The translations under genes and the position numbers were made by a program. A stretch of DNA of 64,000 bases from Arcticibacter sp045629565 (GTDB taxonomy: Bacteria; Bacteroidota; Bacteroidia; Sphingobacteriales; Sphingobacteriaceae): contig NZ_JAZQRL010000028.1 of the NCBI RefSeq assembly GCF_045629565.1, positions 124,001 to 188,000 of the forward strand. Direction: 5' to 3'. Under the pieces are notes generated by a model, which did not search any database, was not told the DNA's origin, and saw only the letters and a program-made list of their open reading frames with translations. This document shows, in pieces, positions 43,831-53,624 of the stretch. The stretch's first letter is position 1; each line of letters begins with the position of its first letter.

Positions 43831-44901
43831 ATGAAATTAAAATACCTGTTCTACGCACTACTAATCGGAGGGCTTGCTGCGCTCGTTATCTATCGAATTA
43901 CTACCAATAAAGAAAGTCAAAATCAAGGTCCCGGAAAAGGAGGAGCTGTTTCTCAAAGACCAGCAACCGTGAACGGGATAGAAGTAAGGCCTTCTGAGTT
44001 TTCCAACTCTCTTTCTATAACCGGTTCAATCGATGCGAACGAGAAAGTAGACATTCGGAGCGAAGTTCCAGGAGTGGTGAGATCCATCTCCTTCAGGGAG
44101 GGCGCGAGAGTGCAGAAAGGCCAGATACTCCTCAAGATTGACGACTCAGAGCTCCGCGCCCAGTTATCCCAGGCCCTTACCAGAGAAAACCTCGCCGCGG
44201 GAACAGAAAACCGTGCCAGACAACTTCTGGAAAAAGAGGCAATCAGCCAGGAAGAATTTGACATAGCGCTTGCCGACCTCAGATCCTTAAAGGCTCAAAC
44301 GCAGCTAATCAGAGCTCAACTGGGAAAAACCACTGTAAAAGCTCCCTTTGGCGGCACCATCGGATTAAGATCAATTTCTGAGGGTGAATATGTTACCCCC
44401 ACCACGATCGTCGCTACCCTCGTGAATACTAATCCGGTGAAGATAACTTTCTCCGTTCCGGAGAAATATTCCAACCAGATAAAAAACAATTCAAAAATTG
44501 CTTTTACGCTCTCTGGAAGCAATAAAAAGTACGCTGCTACAGTTTATGCTATTGAACCCCAGGTAGAGGCTGCAACGCGCACCCTGCAGCTAAGAGCAAG
44601 GGCAGCAAACGATGACGGTCTGCTTATTCCGGGATCATTTGCAAACATTACACTGCCTCTGAATACGATAGATGACGCTTTACTTATACCGAGTGAAGCA
44701 ATTATACCTATCCAGAATGGAAAGAAAGTATTCGTTTCTTCGAATGGGAAGGCAAAAGAAGTGATGGTGGAGACATCCTCCAGAACAGAAAAGGAGGTTC
44801 TTATAACCTCCGGACTAAAGGCCGGTGATACCGTTTTAACCACTGGCATCATGACATTGAAAGAAGGAAGTCCTGTAAAAGTGAGAACAGCAAAGAAGTA
44901 A
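43831..44901 (+). CDS. RND efflux periplasmic adaptor (membrane fusion protein)
   Basis: 356-residue adaptor linking an RND pump to an outer-membrane channel. An N-terminal membrane anchor (about 4-22) is followed by lipoyl-like halves (DIRSEVPGVVRSISFREG...VQKGQILLKID and KAPFGGTIGLRSISEGEYV), a helical hairpin and beta-barrel domains. It is the first gene of a three-gene set, 12 bases before the pump. No regulator gene of the TetR or MarR type is adjacent. Confidence 0.93.
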   Translation: MKLKYLFYALLIGGLAALVIYRITTNKESQNQGPGKGGAVSQRPATVNGIEVRPSEFSNSLSITGSIDANEKVDIRSEVPGVVRSISFREGARVQKGQILLKIDDSELRAQLSQALTRENLAAGTENRARQLLEKEAISQEEFDIALADLRSLKAQTQLIRAQLGKTTVKAPFGGTIGLRSISEGEYVTPTTIVATLVNTNPVKITFSVPEKYSNQIKNNSKIAFTLSGSNKKYAATVYAIEPQVEAATRTLQLRARAANDDGLLIPGSFANITLPLNTIDDALLIPSEAIIPIQNGKKVFVSSNGKAKEVMVETSSRTEKEVLITSGLKAGDTVLTTGIMTLKEGSPVKVRTAKK

Positions 44902-44913
44902 CAAAGGATAAGG

Positions 44914-47900
44914 ATGAGTTTATCAACGACCAGTATTAAAAGACCAGTATTTACCATTGTAATCAATCTGGTATTGATCCTGTTCGGGATCATCGGATAC
45001 ACCTTTTTAGGAATCCGGGAGTTCCCGTCAATTGACCCCGCAATTATATCCGTAAGAACGAGCTATTCCGGTGCCAACCCCGATATTATAGAATCGCAAA
45101 TTACCGAACCTATCGAAAAGGCAATCAACTCGATCGATGGTATCCGTACAATTACCTCTTCCAGTAATCAAGGGTCAAGTAACATATCAATCGAATTCAA
45201 TCTTGATAAGAATCTTGAAGAAGCGGCTAACGACGTAAGAGATAAGGTATCCCAGGCATCCAGAAGCTTGCCTCAGGATATTGATGCCCCTCCTGTTGTA
45301 TCGAAAGCAGATGCCGATTCTGAACCTATCATCACCATGACGGCGCAAAGCAGCAAGCGCGATCAGCTTGCGTTAAGTGACTATGCAGAAAATGTAATTT
45401 CTCAACGCATACAGACCATTCCTGGGGTAAGTAGTGTTCAGATCTGGGGACAAAAGCGCTATGCCATGCGACTGTGGATAGACCCCATGAAACTTGCTTC
45501 ATTCGGACTTACCGTGGCTGACGTAAGAACCGCGTTAACCCGGGAAAACGTAGAACTGCCTTCAGGTAAGCTCACCGGAGATAATACCGAAATCGGTGTT
45601 AAAACCCTGGGAAACCTGTCCAATCCCGAGCAATTCAATAACCTGATCATAAAGACAAACGGCGATAAAATCATCCGCCTGAGCGATATTGGAAGTGCTG
45701 TTCTGGGCCCTGAAAATCCCGAAACGGAGATGACTCAATCCGGAGAACCCATGGTCGGCCTGGCAGTCATCCCTCAACCGGGAACCAACTATCTGGAAAT
45801 TGCCAATGCTTTTTATGAAAGATTTGAACAGCTTAAAAATGAACTTCCTGAAGATATCAAGCTCGACATAGCCGTAGACAATACACTCTTTATTAAGAAA
45901 TCAGTAATCGAGGTAGCCGAAACCATTCTCATCGCCCTGGTCTTGGTAATCCTGATCATCTATCTGTTCTTCAGAGACTGGAGCATTGCCATCCGGCCAC
46001 TCATAGATATTCCCGTATCCCTTATCGCTACCTTCTTCATCATGTACCTGATGGGGTTCTCCGTTAACGTCCTTACTCTTTTAGCGATTGTTTTAGCCAC
46101 AGGACTGGTAGTGGATGACGGGATTGTAGTAACAGAGAACATCTTTAAAAAGGTGGAAGAAGGGATGTCCCCTATAGAGGCGGCGATCAAGGGCTCTAAC
46201 GAAATTTTCATGGCGGTGGTTTCCATCTCCATCACCCTGGCAGCAGTATTCCTACCCGTTATTTTCATGGAAGGTTTCGTCGGACGACTGTTTCGCGAGT
46301 TCGGTGTGGTCATCGGCGCAGCAGTACTGATATCGGCCTTTGTATCCCTTACGCTTACACCGATGCTAAATGCTTACCTCATGAAAGGAGGCAAGCAGAA
46401 AAAATCGCGGTTCTATAATCTGACTGAACCCTACTTTGTGAAGATGAACACCGGATACGCAAACGCCTTGTCTTCCTTCATGAAAAGGAAGTGGCTGAGC
46501 TTTCCCATACTTCTTGTGTGCGTAGGGCTGATTGCATTATTCTATGCCATCATTCAAAAAGAGACAGCACCCTATGACGATAGGAGCTATTTAAGAACCG
46601 TAGTAAGTGCTCCCGAGGGCGCGTCCTTTGATTATATGGACCGCTACATGAAAGAACTTACCCAGCTGGTCAATGATTCCATACCAGAGAAGAAAGTGAA
46701 CCTGGTGATGACCTCTCCCGGCTTCGGTTCTTCATCAATCAATAGCGGAAGAATGATCATCAACCTGGTGCAGCCCGATGAAAGAGAGCGGAGCCAGCAA
46801 GAAATAGCGCAAAAGCTTACCCAACTTACGAAGAACTTCAGCGAAGGTAAGACCATGATTACCGAGCAGCCAACCATCTCCGTAAATAAACGAGGGGGGC
46901 TTCCCATTCAATATATCATCCAGGCCCCTAACTTTGCACAACTGGAAGAAAAAGTTCCGCAGTTTCTCGATATGGCATCCCAGGACCCTACATTTACCAC
47001 AACAGACGTCAATCTCAAATTTAACAAGCCCGAAATCAGCATCACTATAGACAGGGAGAAAGCACAGAGCTTAGGTGTATCAGTCCTCGACGTTGCACAA
47101 ACCTTGCAGTTATCCCTCAGCGGACAACGATTTGCATACTTCCTGATGAACGGCAGACAATATCAGGTCATCGGACAGTTCGAGAAAGCAGATCGTGAAG
47201 CACCGATAGATCTGACATCCATCTATGTAAAGAGCAATACCGGACAACTTATCCAGATGGATAACCTGGTAACGTTAAAAGAACTTAGCAGTCCCCCTCA
47301 GCTATATCACCATAACCGGTATTTATCTGCGACAATCTCGGCGGGCTTAGCTCCCGGGAAGAGCATTGGAGACGGGATTGAAGCCATGGACAGAATCAAG
47401 GAAAAAATCCTGGATGATAGCTTCTCTACAGACCTCGGAGGCGAATCACGCGACTTTGTAGAAAGCGGATCCAATACCGTATTTGCCTTCGGACTGGCAC
47501 TGCTGCTGATCTATCTCATCCTCGCTGCGCAGTTCGAAAGCTTTGTTGACCCACTTATCATTATATTAACTGTTCCGATGGCTGTTGCCGGAGCCCTTCT
47601 CTCCCTATGGTTATGCGGGCAAACCTGGAATATCTTCAGTCAGATCGGCACCATCATGTTGATTGGGCTCGTCACCAAGAACGGAATCCTGATTGTCGAG
47701 TTCGCCAACCATCTCCGACAGGAGGGTAGGACGAAAATAGAAGCTATTCTGGAAGCATCAGAAGCAAGGCTCAGACCTATTCTGATGACGAGTCTCGCTA
47801 TCGCACTTGGAGCTTTACCGATTGCTATGGCAATGGGTGCAGCGGCAAAGAGCCGTATGGGAATGGGAATAGTAATCGTCGGGGGTACCATATTTTCATT

Positions 47901-48030
47901 GGCCCTGACACTATTCGTCATTCCGGCAATCTACGCCATGTGGTCCCGAGACAGAAGATCCAATAAACAACTGGAAGAGATCGATGCACTGGAAAAGAAA
48001 GAAGCAGTCGAGCTTAATTACGAGCACTAA
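44914..48030 (+). CDS. RND efflux pump, inner-membrane permease
   Basis: 1038-residue proton-driven exporter of the hydrophobe/amphiphile (AcrB/MexB-like) class with two repeats of six membrane segments. The paired aspartates of the proton relay are in TGLVVDDGIVVTENI near residue 400. The N-terminus ITRPVF-like TSIKRPVFTIVINLVLI and the GTIMLIGLVTKNGILIVEF motif are typical. The aspartate pair argues for a drug or organic substrate pump rather than a metal pump. The stop overlaps the next start by one base. Confidence 0.94.
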   Translation: MSLSTTSIKRPVFTIVINLVLILFGIIGYTFLGIREFPSIDPAIISVRTSYSGANPDIIESQITEPIEKAINSIDGIRTITSSSNQGSSNISIEFNLDKNLEEAANDVRDKVSQASRSLPQDIDAPPVVSKADADSEPIITMTAQSSKRDQLALSDYAENVISQRIQTIPGVSSVQIWGQKRYAMRLWIDPMKLASFGLTVADVRTALTRENVELPSGKLTGDNTEIGVKTLGNLSNPEQFNNLIIKTNGDKIIRLSDIGSAVLGPENPETEMTQSGEPMVGLAVIPQPGTNYLEIANAFYERFEQLKNELPEDIKLDIAVDNTLFIKKSVIEVAETILIALVLVILIIYLFFRDWSIAIRPLIDIPVSLIATFFIMYLMGFSVNVLTLLAIVLATGLVVDDGIVVTENIFKKVEEGMSPIEAAIKGSNEIFMAVVSISITLAAVFLPVIFMEGFVGRLFREFGVVIGAAVLISAFVSLTLTPMLNAYLMKGGKQKKSRFYNLTEPYFVKMNTGYANALSSFMKRKWLSFPILLVCVGLIALFYAIIQKETAPYDDRSYLRTVVSAPEGASFDYMDRYMKELTQLVNDSIPEKKVNLVMTSPGFGSSSINSGRMIINLVQPDERERSQQEIAQKLTQLTKNFSEGKTMITEQPTISVNKRGGLPIQYIIQAPNFAQLEEKVPQFLDMASQDPTFTTTDVNLKFNKPEISITIDREKAQSLGVSVLDVAQTLQLSLSGQRFAYFLMNGRQYQVIGQFEKADREAPIDLTSIYVKSNTGQLIQMDNLVTLKELSSPPQLYHHNRYLSATISAGLAPGKSIGDGIEAMDRIKEKILDDSFSTDLGGESRDFVESGSNTVFAFGLALLLIYLILAAQFESFVDPLIIILTVPMAVAGALLSLWLCGQTWNIFSQIGTIMLIGLVTKNGILIVEFANHLRQEGRTKIEAILEASEARLRPILMTSLAIALGALPIAMAMGAAAKSRMGMGIVIVGGTIFSLALTLFVIPAIYAMWSRDRRSNKQLEEIDALEKKEAVELNYEH

Positions 48031-49334
48031 TGAAATCTAAACTTATTTACATTCTTAGCCTGATCTTTAGTATCGGAAACATTCAGGCTCAGGAGGTTTT
48101 AACCCTCGAAAGCGCAATCCGAACCTCACTGGAAAATAATTACAATATCAGGATCACCAGAAACCAGTCAGAAATTGATCGCAACAACGTGAGCCTCGCT
48201 AACGCCGGGATACTACCGGTCGTTGGTGCAGATTTGGTCAATAACAGATCTATACAAGAAACCCGTCAAACACAGGCAGACGGTTCGGTACGAGAAGTAA
48301 AAGACGCCCGGAACTCCAACCTCAATTACGGTATAGGCCTGGACTGGACAATCTTCGACGGGTTTGCCATGTTTGCCAACTACGACAGGTTGAAAGAACT
48401 TCAAAAACTTGGAGAGACGAATATGAAGGCGACTATCCTGAACACCGTATCGGACGTGGTCAATAACTACTATTACCTTATCCGCCTTCAGAAAGAAACA
48501 GACGCGACGGATACGGCGGTAGCCATATCCAGGCTCCGCTTGAACACCGCTGAAAACCGATACAAGATTGGAAAAGCGGCTAAGCTTGAGGTACTTAATG
48601 CTACAGTAGACCTAAACACCGACACCACTAACCTTCTGAGACTAAGGGACATGGTAAGAGCACGCAAAATAATTCTGAATGAACTTCTTGCCCGAGATGT
48701 CAACACGGAGTTCGCTATTCGTGATTCAATCGTAACTGATCCATCGCTTAAGTTCGATCAGCTGCTCAACTTAAGCTCGCAACAGAATCCAGTCATTCAA
48801 ACCGCTTTTATCAACGAAAGGATCGCCCGACTGAATCTCAAGCAGGTCAAAGCAACCCGCTACCCAACGTTAGGCGTAAACACAGGCTATAATTTCACAC
48901 GATCACATTCAGAGCTCGGTTTTGCGCGCGACGCAAAGGGACAAGGCTTCACGTATGGACTAACTGCCTCTGTCAACATCTTCAACGGCTTTCTCCAGAA
49001 AAGAAACGAAAAAAACGCCCAGATAGAGATTGAAAACGCTCAGCTGGACTATGCCAGACTAAAGCAAAACATAACCGCGCAGCTATCCTCCGCATATCAA
49101 ACCTACCTAACCAATTTACAGCTCGTCGACTTAGAAAAGAGCAATCAAAACGTGGCGAAGCAAAACATGGATATCACGCTGGCAAAGTTTCGCTTAGGAA
49201 GCGTTACCCCAGTGGAATTCAGAGAGGCCCAAAGAAACTACCTGGAAGCATCTGTGCGGTTCACAGACTCTGAGTATCAGGCTAAACAGGCCGAGATAGC
49301 ACTAAAAGAGCTAGCCGGAAATTTAACATTTTAA
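48030..49334 (+). CDS. TolC-type outer-membrane efflux channel
   Basis: 434-residue outer-membrane factor with a signal peptide (about 1-20) and two homologous halves of the TolC fold, each with LESAIRTSLENNYNI- and LDYARLKQNITAQ-like helical segments. NFTRSHSE...GLTASVNIFNG is the typical beta-strand region. The one-base overlap with the pump gene (TAATG) shows translational coupling of a complete tripartite exporter. Confidence 0.93.
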   Translation: MKSKLIYILSLIFSIGNIQAQEVLTLESAIRTSLENNYNIRITRNQSEIDRNNVSLANAGILPVVGADLVNNRSIQETRQTQADGSVREVKDARNSNLNYGIGLDWTIFDGFAMFANYDRLKELQKLGETNMKATILNTVSDVVNNYYYLIRLQKETDATDTAVAISRLRLNTAENRYKIGKAAKLEVLNATVDLNTDTTNLLRLRDMVRARKIILNELLARDVNTEFAIRDSIVTDPSLKFDQLLNLSSQQNPVIQTAFINERIARLNLKQVKATRYPTLGVNTGYNFTRSHSELGFARDAKGQGFTYGLTASVNIFNGFLQKRNEKNAQIEIENAQLDYARLKQNITAQLSSAYQTYLTNLQLVDLEKSNQNVAKQNMDITLAKFRLGSVTPVEFREAQRNYLEASVRFTDSEYQAKQAEIALKELAGNLTF

Positions 49335-49400
49335 TAAAATAATTGAAACTTTTTCCTCCAAATTTCGTAAATCTCTCATATCTCTCACAGCAATACGGTT

Positions 49401-49790
49401 ATGGACAACTTCAAGTATAAATCGGTATTATTAATCGATGACAGCTATGTCGACAATTTGATTAACTCGAAGATTATAGAAAGCCTCCACTTTGCTGATG
49501 AAGTTAAGATCATTAACAGTCCGTTCGAAGCAATAAACTATCTTAAAGACGCAGCCCAAACCGGCGAGCTCCCCGACATCATTTTCCTGGATATCCGCAT
49601 GCCGGCCATGAATGGCTTTGAATTCATGAACAAGCTGGAGCCAATCAAGCACCTGCTGCCTTCCAACTTAAAGATATATATGTTATCTTCGTCTCTTGAC
49701 CCAAGCGACCTAAGAAAAGTAAAAGAAAACAATCTTGTCACTAATTTCATAGGTAAACCACTTACAGCTCGGGCATTGGAAGAGATATAA
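49401..49790 (+). CDS. Single-domain response regulator (CheY-like)
   Basis: 129-residue receiver domain without an output domain. The acidic pair D13-D14 and phosphoacceptor D64 (FLDIRMPAMNG) are present, with S residues in MLSSSLD and the lysine in FIGKPL. This PATAN-less, Rcp-like form is common in Bacteroidota, often as a partner of hybrid kinases or phytochromes; no kinase is near. It begins 66 bases after the efflux genes and ends 3 bases before the sugar kinase, so it is probably cotranscribed with the latter. Confidence 0.87.
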   Translation: MDNFKYKSVLLIDDSYVDNLINSKIIESLHFADEVKIINSPFEAINYLKDAAQTGELPDIIFLDIRMPAMNGFEFMNKLEPIKHLLPSNLKIYMLSSSLDPSDLRKVKENNLVTNFIGKPLTARALEEI

Positions 49791-49793
49791 GAT

Positions 49794-50648
49794 ATGATTT
49801 TAGTTGCTGATAGCGGATCTTCAAAAACAGATTGGATACTTTCAATGGATGCTCAAAACACCATTGAATTCAGTACAAAAGGCATAAACCCATACTTCAA
49901 TAACGACAAAGAAATCAGCAGGCTCGTAGCCTATGAGCCTGAAGTGAAAAAGTATGCCGATCAAATTACAGAGGTGTACTTTTTCGGCGAAGGCTGCTCA
50001 AACCCGGACAAGCGTGAAATGGTATCTAATGGCCTTTCCAACGTATTTAAGAATGCTTTTATTAACGTAGAAAATGATGCGATCGGCTCTGCCTATGCAA
50101 CTTGTGGCAGCACCAAAGGCTTTACTTGCGTCTTAGGTTCAGGTTCCAATATCGCTTTCTTTGATGGCGAACAGGTCCACTACGGTGTTCATAGTCTTGG
50201 CTTTGTTCTTGGAAATGAAGGTTCAGGAGCATATTTTGGCAAAGAGTTGATTACATCCTTTCTGTATGAAACAATGCCCAGAGGCCTGCGCAAAGCGTTC
50301 AAAGACGAGTTTAAGGTCGACAAAGAAGTCGTGATAAAGAACGTCTACCAGCGCCCCTTGCCAAACATCTATCTTTCTTCTTTTGTGCCTTTTATGGACA
50401 AGTACCGCTCAGACGAGTTCATAGAAGAGCTTCTTTTGAAGGGACTGGAGCAATTCGTTGTTACTCACATTGTTCCCTATCCTGATTACCGCAAATACCC
50501 CTGCCATTTTGTTGGCTCCGTAGCCTGGCATTTTCGGGACGTATTGCAGGTTGTTTGTGATAAGCACCACGTGAAAGTCGGTAAGATACTCCAGAGACCT
50601 ATAGGTGAGCTTTTGAAATATATTCAACAAGAGGGAGTGAAAGCTTAA
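49794..50648 (+). CDS. BadF/BadG-type N-acetylglucosamine kinase-like protein
   Basis: 284-residue ASKHA-fold kinase. It shows the phosphate-1 motif LVADSGSSKTDWIL at the N-terminus, the region VLGSGSNIAF (phosphate-2) and GNEGSGAYFGKELI. It resembles N-acetylglucosamine/glucosamine kinases of the BadF/BadG/BcrA/BcrD family, which in Bacteroidota may recycle cell-wall amino sugars. The substrate is not certain. It follows the response regulator by 3 bases and converges with the Wzi-like gene. Confidence 0.86.
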   Translation: MILVADSGSSKTDWILSMDAQNTIEFSTKGINPYFNNDKEISRLVAYEPEVKKYADQITEVYFFGEGCSNPDKREMVSNGLSNVFKNAFINVENDAIGSAYATCGSTKGFTCVLGSGSNIAFFDGEQVHYGVHSLGFVLGNEGSGAYFGKELITSFLYETMPRGLRKAFKDEFKVDKEVVIKNVYQRPLPNIYLSSFVPFMDKYRSDEFIEELLLKGLEQFVVTHIVPYPDYRKYPCHFVGSVAWHFRDVLQVVCDKHHVKVGKILQRPIGELLKYIQQEGVKA

Positions 50649-50664
50649 ACTACGCCCGGCATTT

Positions 50665-52224
50665 TTAAAAATCCTGATATTTATTTCGGAAGGATGCCTT
50701 TAATCCAAACGTGACAAACTGCTGTTTATCATTAATCTGATCATTGCTTTCTTTTCTATAGGTATAACCTAGCTCTAATCTTAAGTTATTTTTAGGATTA
50801 AGTAAATACGCCAGATTCGTATTCGCATAGAACAACTTGGTCTTCAAGCCATGACCAATTTCTACACCGTAATCATCAATACGTGTTGTATAGTCCAGGT
50901 ATATATTCTTACCGTAGTTCAAATCATTTATATCAAGGCCATAAGTAGATACATTGGTTTGTACCTTAGCTTGCCAGCGATTATATCTATAATTGAAAAT
51001 AGCAAGATACTCCCTGAAATTTGCGCCAAAAGGATGCGCTAAAGGCTCATTGAAATGTCCATAGTTCTTTATACGCTGACTGGCAGAATAGGTATAAGGT
51101 CGAGCCGCATTATACTCAACAGTCGCATTCAAGTTTGAAACCTTAAACAGATCAAACGCCCGTAGCCCTATTTGCGCGCCATGCTTGTTTGCCCAGTAGC
51201 CGTCTCCAGCGAATACCTCTTTTAAGGTAAACTCGTTTATGGCAATCTGCCCGTAAGCAACGTAGTTCTTACTTAGCTTATAGCTACCATTTAGCCCAAG
51301 CAAAAGCTTGTCAGGAGAGCCATTATTATACTGAGTGGGCAACAGGAAAAGCAAAGGAACGGCGTAGCTTAGTTCAGCACCACGAGGTGCCCACATGACA
51401 TTCTCGAACAGTCCCAAACTTAACTTATCATTCACATTCCAGTCTAAGTAGTGAAACACTCCGTACTTCCTGTCATAAGGAGTCTCATCATCGAAAGGGA
51501 TATCATACATATCCTGGAACTGTGCCCACATAGCGGTGTATTGAACACGGCCGAGAGTACCTGTAACTTTAAGATACGGATAGTTAAAGGCATAATCAGA
51601 TAGAAGCAAAGAACGGTAGCCATTACCTATAAAGTTCTTTCCGTAACCCAGTTGAACATTGATATATTTCGAAGGCGTGTAAGAAAGATTAGCAGTTGAA
51701 TTCGAGTAATCAAACCCGTCATCCCCATATAGTTTCGCATGCCCTTGTCCAGGAACAACTTTGGTTCTTCTCACATACGCATCATAATACTGAGAATATA
51801 CCCCCTGGTTTTCACTAACTGTCGCATTAAACGAAAACTTCGATCCCACACGACCGCTGACCCCAAGCTCACGAGTATTGTTCCAGATAGTGCATCCACC
51901 TTGCTTTCCAACCCACATATCCGGTAAGAAGTCAAAATTGACCTCAAACTCATCGGTTTTTACTTCAACAAGGTGTTCCGTGAAGATCTTTCGAAAGATC
52001 CAACTCTTACTATGCCAGGCACTAACTGGAAATTTCCTGATTGTAAGAGAATCCACCCGAGTGCCTCGCATGACGATCGGCTGCATTGCTGTATGGACGG
52101 ACTTATCATTCAACCGGTAAAGACTGGTGTCAGGATTGGTGTTTGATAACGGAAGAAGTGTAGACTGTGCCAATCCGACCTTTACAGATAGACAAAGTAC
52201 TAAAATGGAGATAAATCTGAACAT
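50665..52224 (-). CDS. Wzi/RemB-like outer-membrane protein
   Basis: 519-residue exported protein starting at ATG 52224 with a signal peptide (MFRFISILVLCLSVKVGLAQ). A longer frame to 52290 would run into wecA. The motif GYGKNFIGNGYRSLLLSD (about 190-210) and the alternating aromatic strands up to the C-terminal ASFRNKYQDF suggest a beta-barrel of the capsule-assembly Wzi / gliding protein RemB type. Wzi anchors surface polysaccharide at the outer membrane. It follows the initiating transferase gene by 10 bases, which fits export or anchoring of the polymer made by the locus. The family call is moderate. Confidence 0.72.
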   Translation of the reverse strand: MFRFISILVLCLSVKVGLAQSTLLPLSNTNPDTSLYRLNDKSVHTAMQPIVMRGTRVDSLTIRKFPVSAWHSKSWIFRKIFTEHLVEVKTDEFEVNFDFLPDMWVGKQGGCTIWNNTRELGVSGRVGSKFSFNATVSENQGVYSQYYDAYVRRTKVVPGQGHAKLYGDDGFDYSNSTANLSYTPSKYINVQLGYGKNFIGNGYRSLLLSDYAFNYPYLKVTGTLGRVQYTAMWAQFQDMYDIPFDDETPYDRKYGVFHYLDWNVNDKLSLGLFENVMWAPRGAELSYAVPLLFLLPTQYNNGSPDKLLLGLNGSYKLSKNYVAYGQIAINEFTLKEVFAGDGYWANKHGAQIGLRAFDLFKVSNLNATVEYNAARPYTYSASQRIKNYGHFNEPLAHPFGANFREYLAIFNYRYNRWQAKVQTNVSTYGLDINDLNYGKNIYLDYTTRIDDYGVEIGHGLKTKLFYANTNLAYLLNPKNNLRLELGYTYRKESNDQINDKQQFVTFGLKASFRNKYQDF

Positions 52225-52234
52225 CAATGTACGC

Positions 52235-53413
52235 TTAGTTTTTCGACACTTTTTCAAGTATCTTTTCAGCAAATGTCTTGCTGTCTTCAATATTAGCTAT
52301 CAATGGCGATTGGATAGATTCATCAAACTGGGGAGACTCATCCAGAAGCTCCTCTTTCAAACCTATTTTTCTACTAAAAAGGTAAATTGAAAGTGCTGTA
52401 TTAAGCAGGATAATCATGAATATCAAAATTCCTACCAATTGGTTACTCCCAACACTCTGAAAAACCAACGCTGTAGCAATGAATAGTACAGCCACCAGAG
52501 AAAGAACTGCCGTCGCTTGCATATGGGTTAGACCCAACGCCAACATTCTATGATGCAAATGATTTCTGTCGGCTTTGAAAGGGGATTGATTATTCACGAT
52601 GCGGATAGCAAAAACTCTAAGCGTATCAAAGAGCGGCAAGATGACGATAGCCATAGCTAGGGCAGGTCCGGATGTTATTGACGTAAAACCAAGATTTATT
52701 ATGCCGTCAGAAGACGTATTTATGAACTGGATACTCAAGACAGCACCTAAAAAACCTACCATAAGAGAGCCGCAATCACCCATAAAAATCCGCGCTGGGG
52801 AAATATTATGGATAAGAAATCCAGTTAACGATCCGGCCAATGCAAGACAGACGTATGTCCACCCAAGCTCTCCAGCTACATAAAAAAGATATGCGTAAAC
52901 CAGTGAAAAAACCAGCCCTAACGTTCCAGATAAACCATCAATTCCATCTATTAAATTGTATGCGTTTACTACCCCAACGATGGTTAAAACACTTAGCGAT
53001 ATACTGAATGGATAACTTAATTCATAAACTCCCATGAAGCCACTTAAATCCATGATTCTGACATCAGCCATGATCGTAATTATGAAAGCTGCAGTGAATT
53101 GCGCAATAAATTTCTTCATCGGATCGACTCCTATGATATCATCTTTCAGACCTATCATAAAAATGACGATTCCTCCACTCAATAGATAATTTGCTACTTT
53201 GAGAGTTGATAGGTCGATGAAAATTGCCAGGGAAAAAAGGAAACCCGAAAATATGGCAAGTCCTCCAAGATTTGGAACTATTCTCTTATGAATTTTTCGG
53301 TCTTCGGATGGAGCATCAAATAAGCGTTTGCGAATGGCAATTGTTATTAAAGGTCCGATGGATAACACAACAGTTAAAAGGCTTGTGATATATATCAATA
53401 AATTTGTCTTCAT
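52235..53413 (-). CDS. wecA: WecA/MraY-type undecaprenyl-phosphate glycosyl-1-phosphate transferase
   Basis: 392-residue polytopic membrane enzyme that starts a polysaccharide repeat unit by moving a sugar-1-phosphate (usually GlcNAc-1-P) onto undecaprenyl phosphate. It has GLKDDIIG, NAYNLIDGIDGLSG and FMGDCGSLMVGF, the three conserved loops, and HHRM (HLHHRM) of the WecA type. The ATG at 53413 was chosen over an upstream TTG at 53449. The 211-base gap upstream shows only a possible TACATTTG (53596-53603). Probably the initiating enzyme of this locus. Confidence 0.92.
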   Translation of the reverse strand: MKTNLLIYITSLLTVVLSIGPLITIAIRKRLFDAPSEDRKIHKRIVPNLGGLAIFSGFLFSLAIFIDLSTLKVANYLLSGGIVIFMIGLKDDIIGVDPMKKFIAQFTAAFIITIMADVRIMDLSGFMGVYELSYPFSISLSVLTIVGVVNAYNLIDGIDGLSGTLGLVFSLVYAYLFYVAGELGWTYVCLALAGSLTGFLIHNISPARIFMGDCGSLMVGFLGAVLSIQFINTSSDGIINLGFTSITSGPALAMAIVILPLFDTLRVFAIRIVNNQSPFKADRNHLHHRMLALGLTHMQATAVLSLVAVLFIATALVFQSVGSNQLVGILIFMIILLNTALSIYLFSRKIGLKEELLDESPQFDESIQSPLIANIEDSKTFAEKILEKVSKN

Positions 53414-53624
53414 ATCAGCATAGATGTCTAGAGAGGAGTCTGCAATCAATATAGAGCTGTGCGTTTGTTTTTATTTATTGGAATACGCGACTTCATAAAC
53501 AAATGATACATTTAGCTCCCGTAATTTGTTTTAAACTGAGCGTAAAACTCACTTCAAAATCGTTCATACATATTAAATTCGGATGACAAGGCAGACAAAT
53601 GTACACATAATACTTCGCTTTATC

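Noticed and set aside
52225..52290. Basic N-terminal extension of the Wzi-like frame
   Set aside because: Overlaps the wecA end; the signal peptide starts directly at the ATG at 52224.
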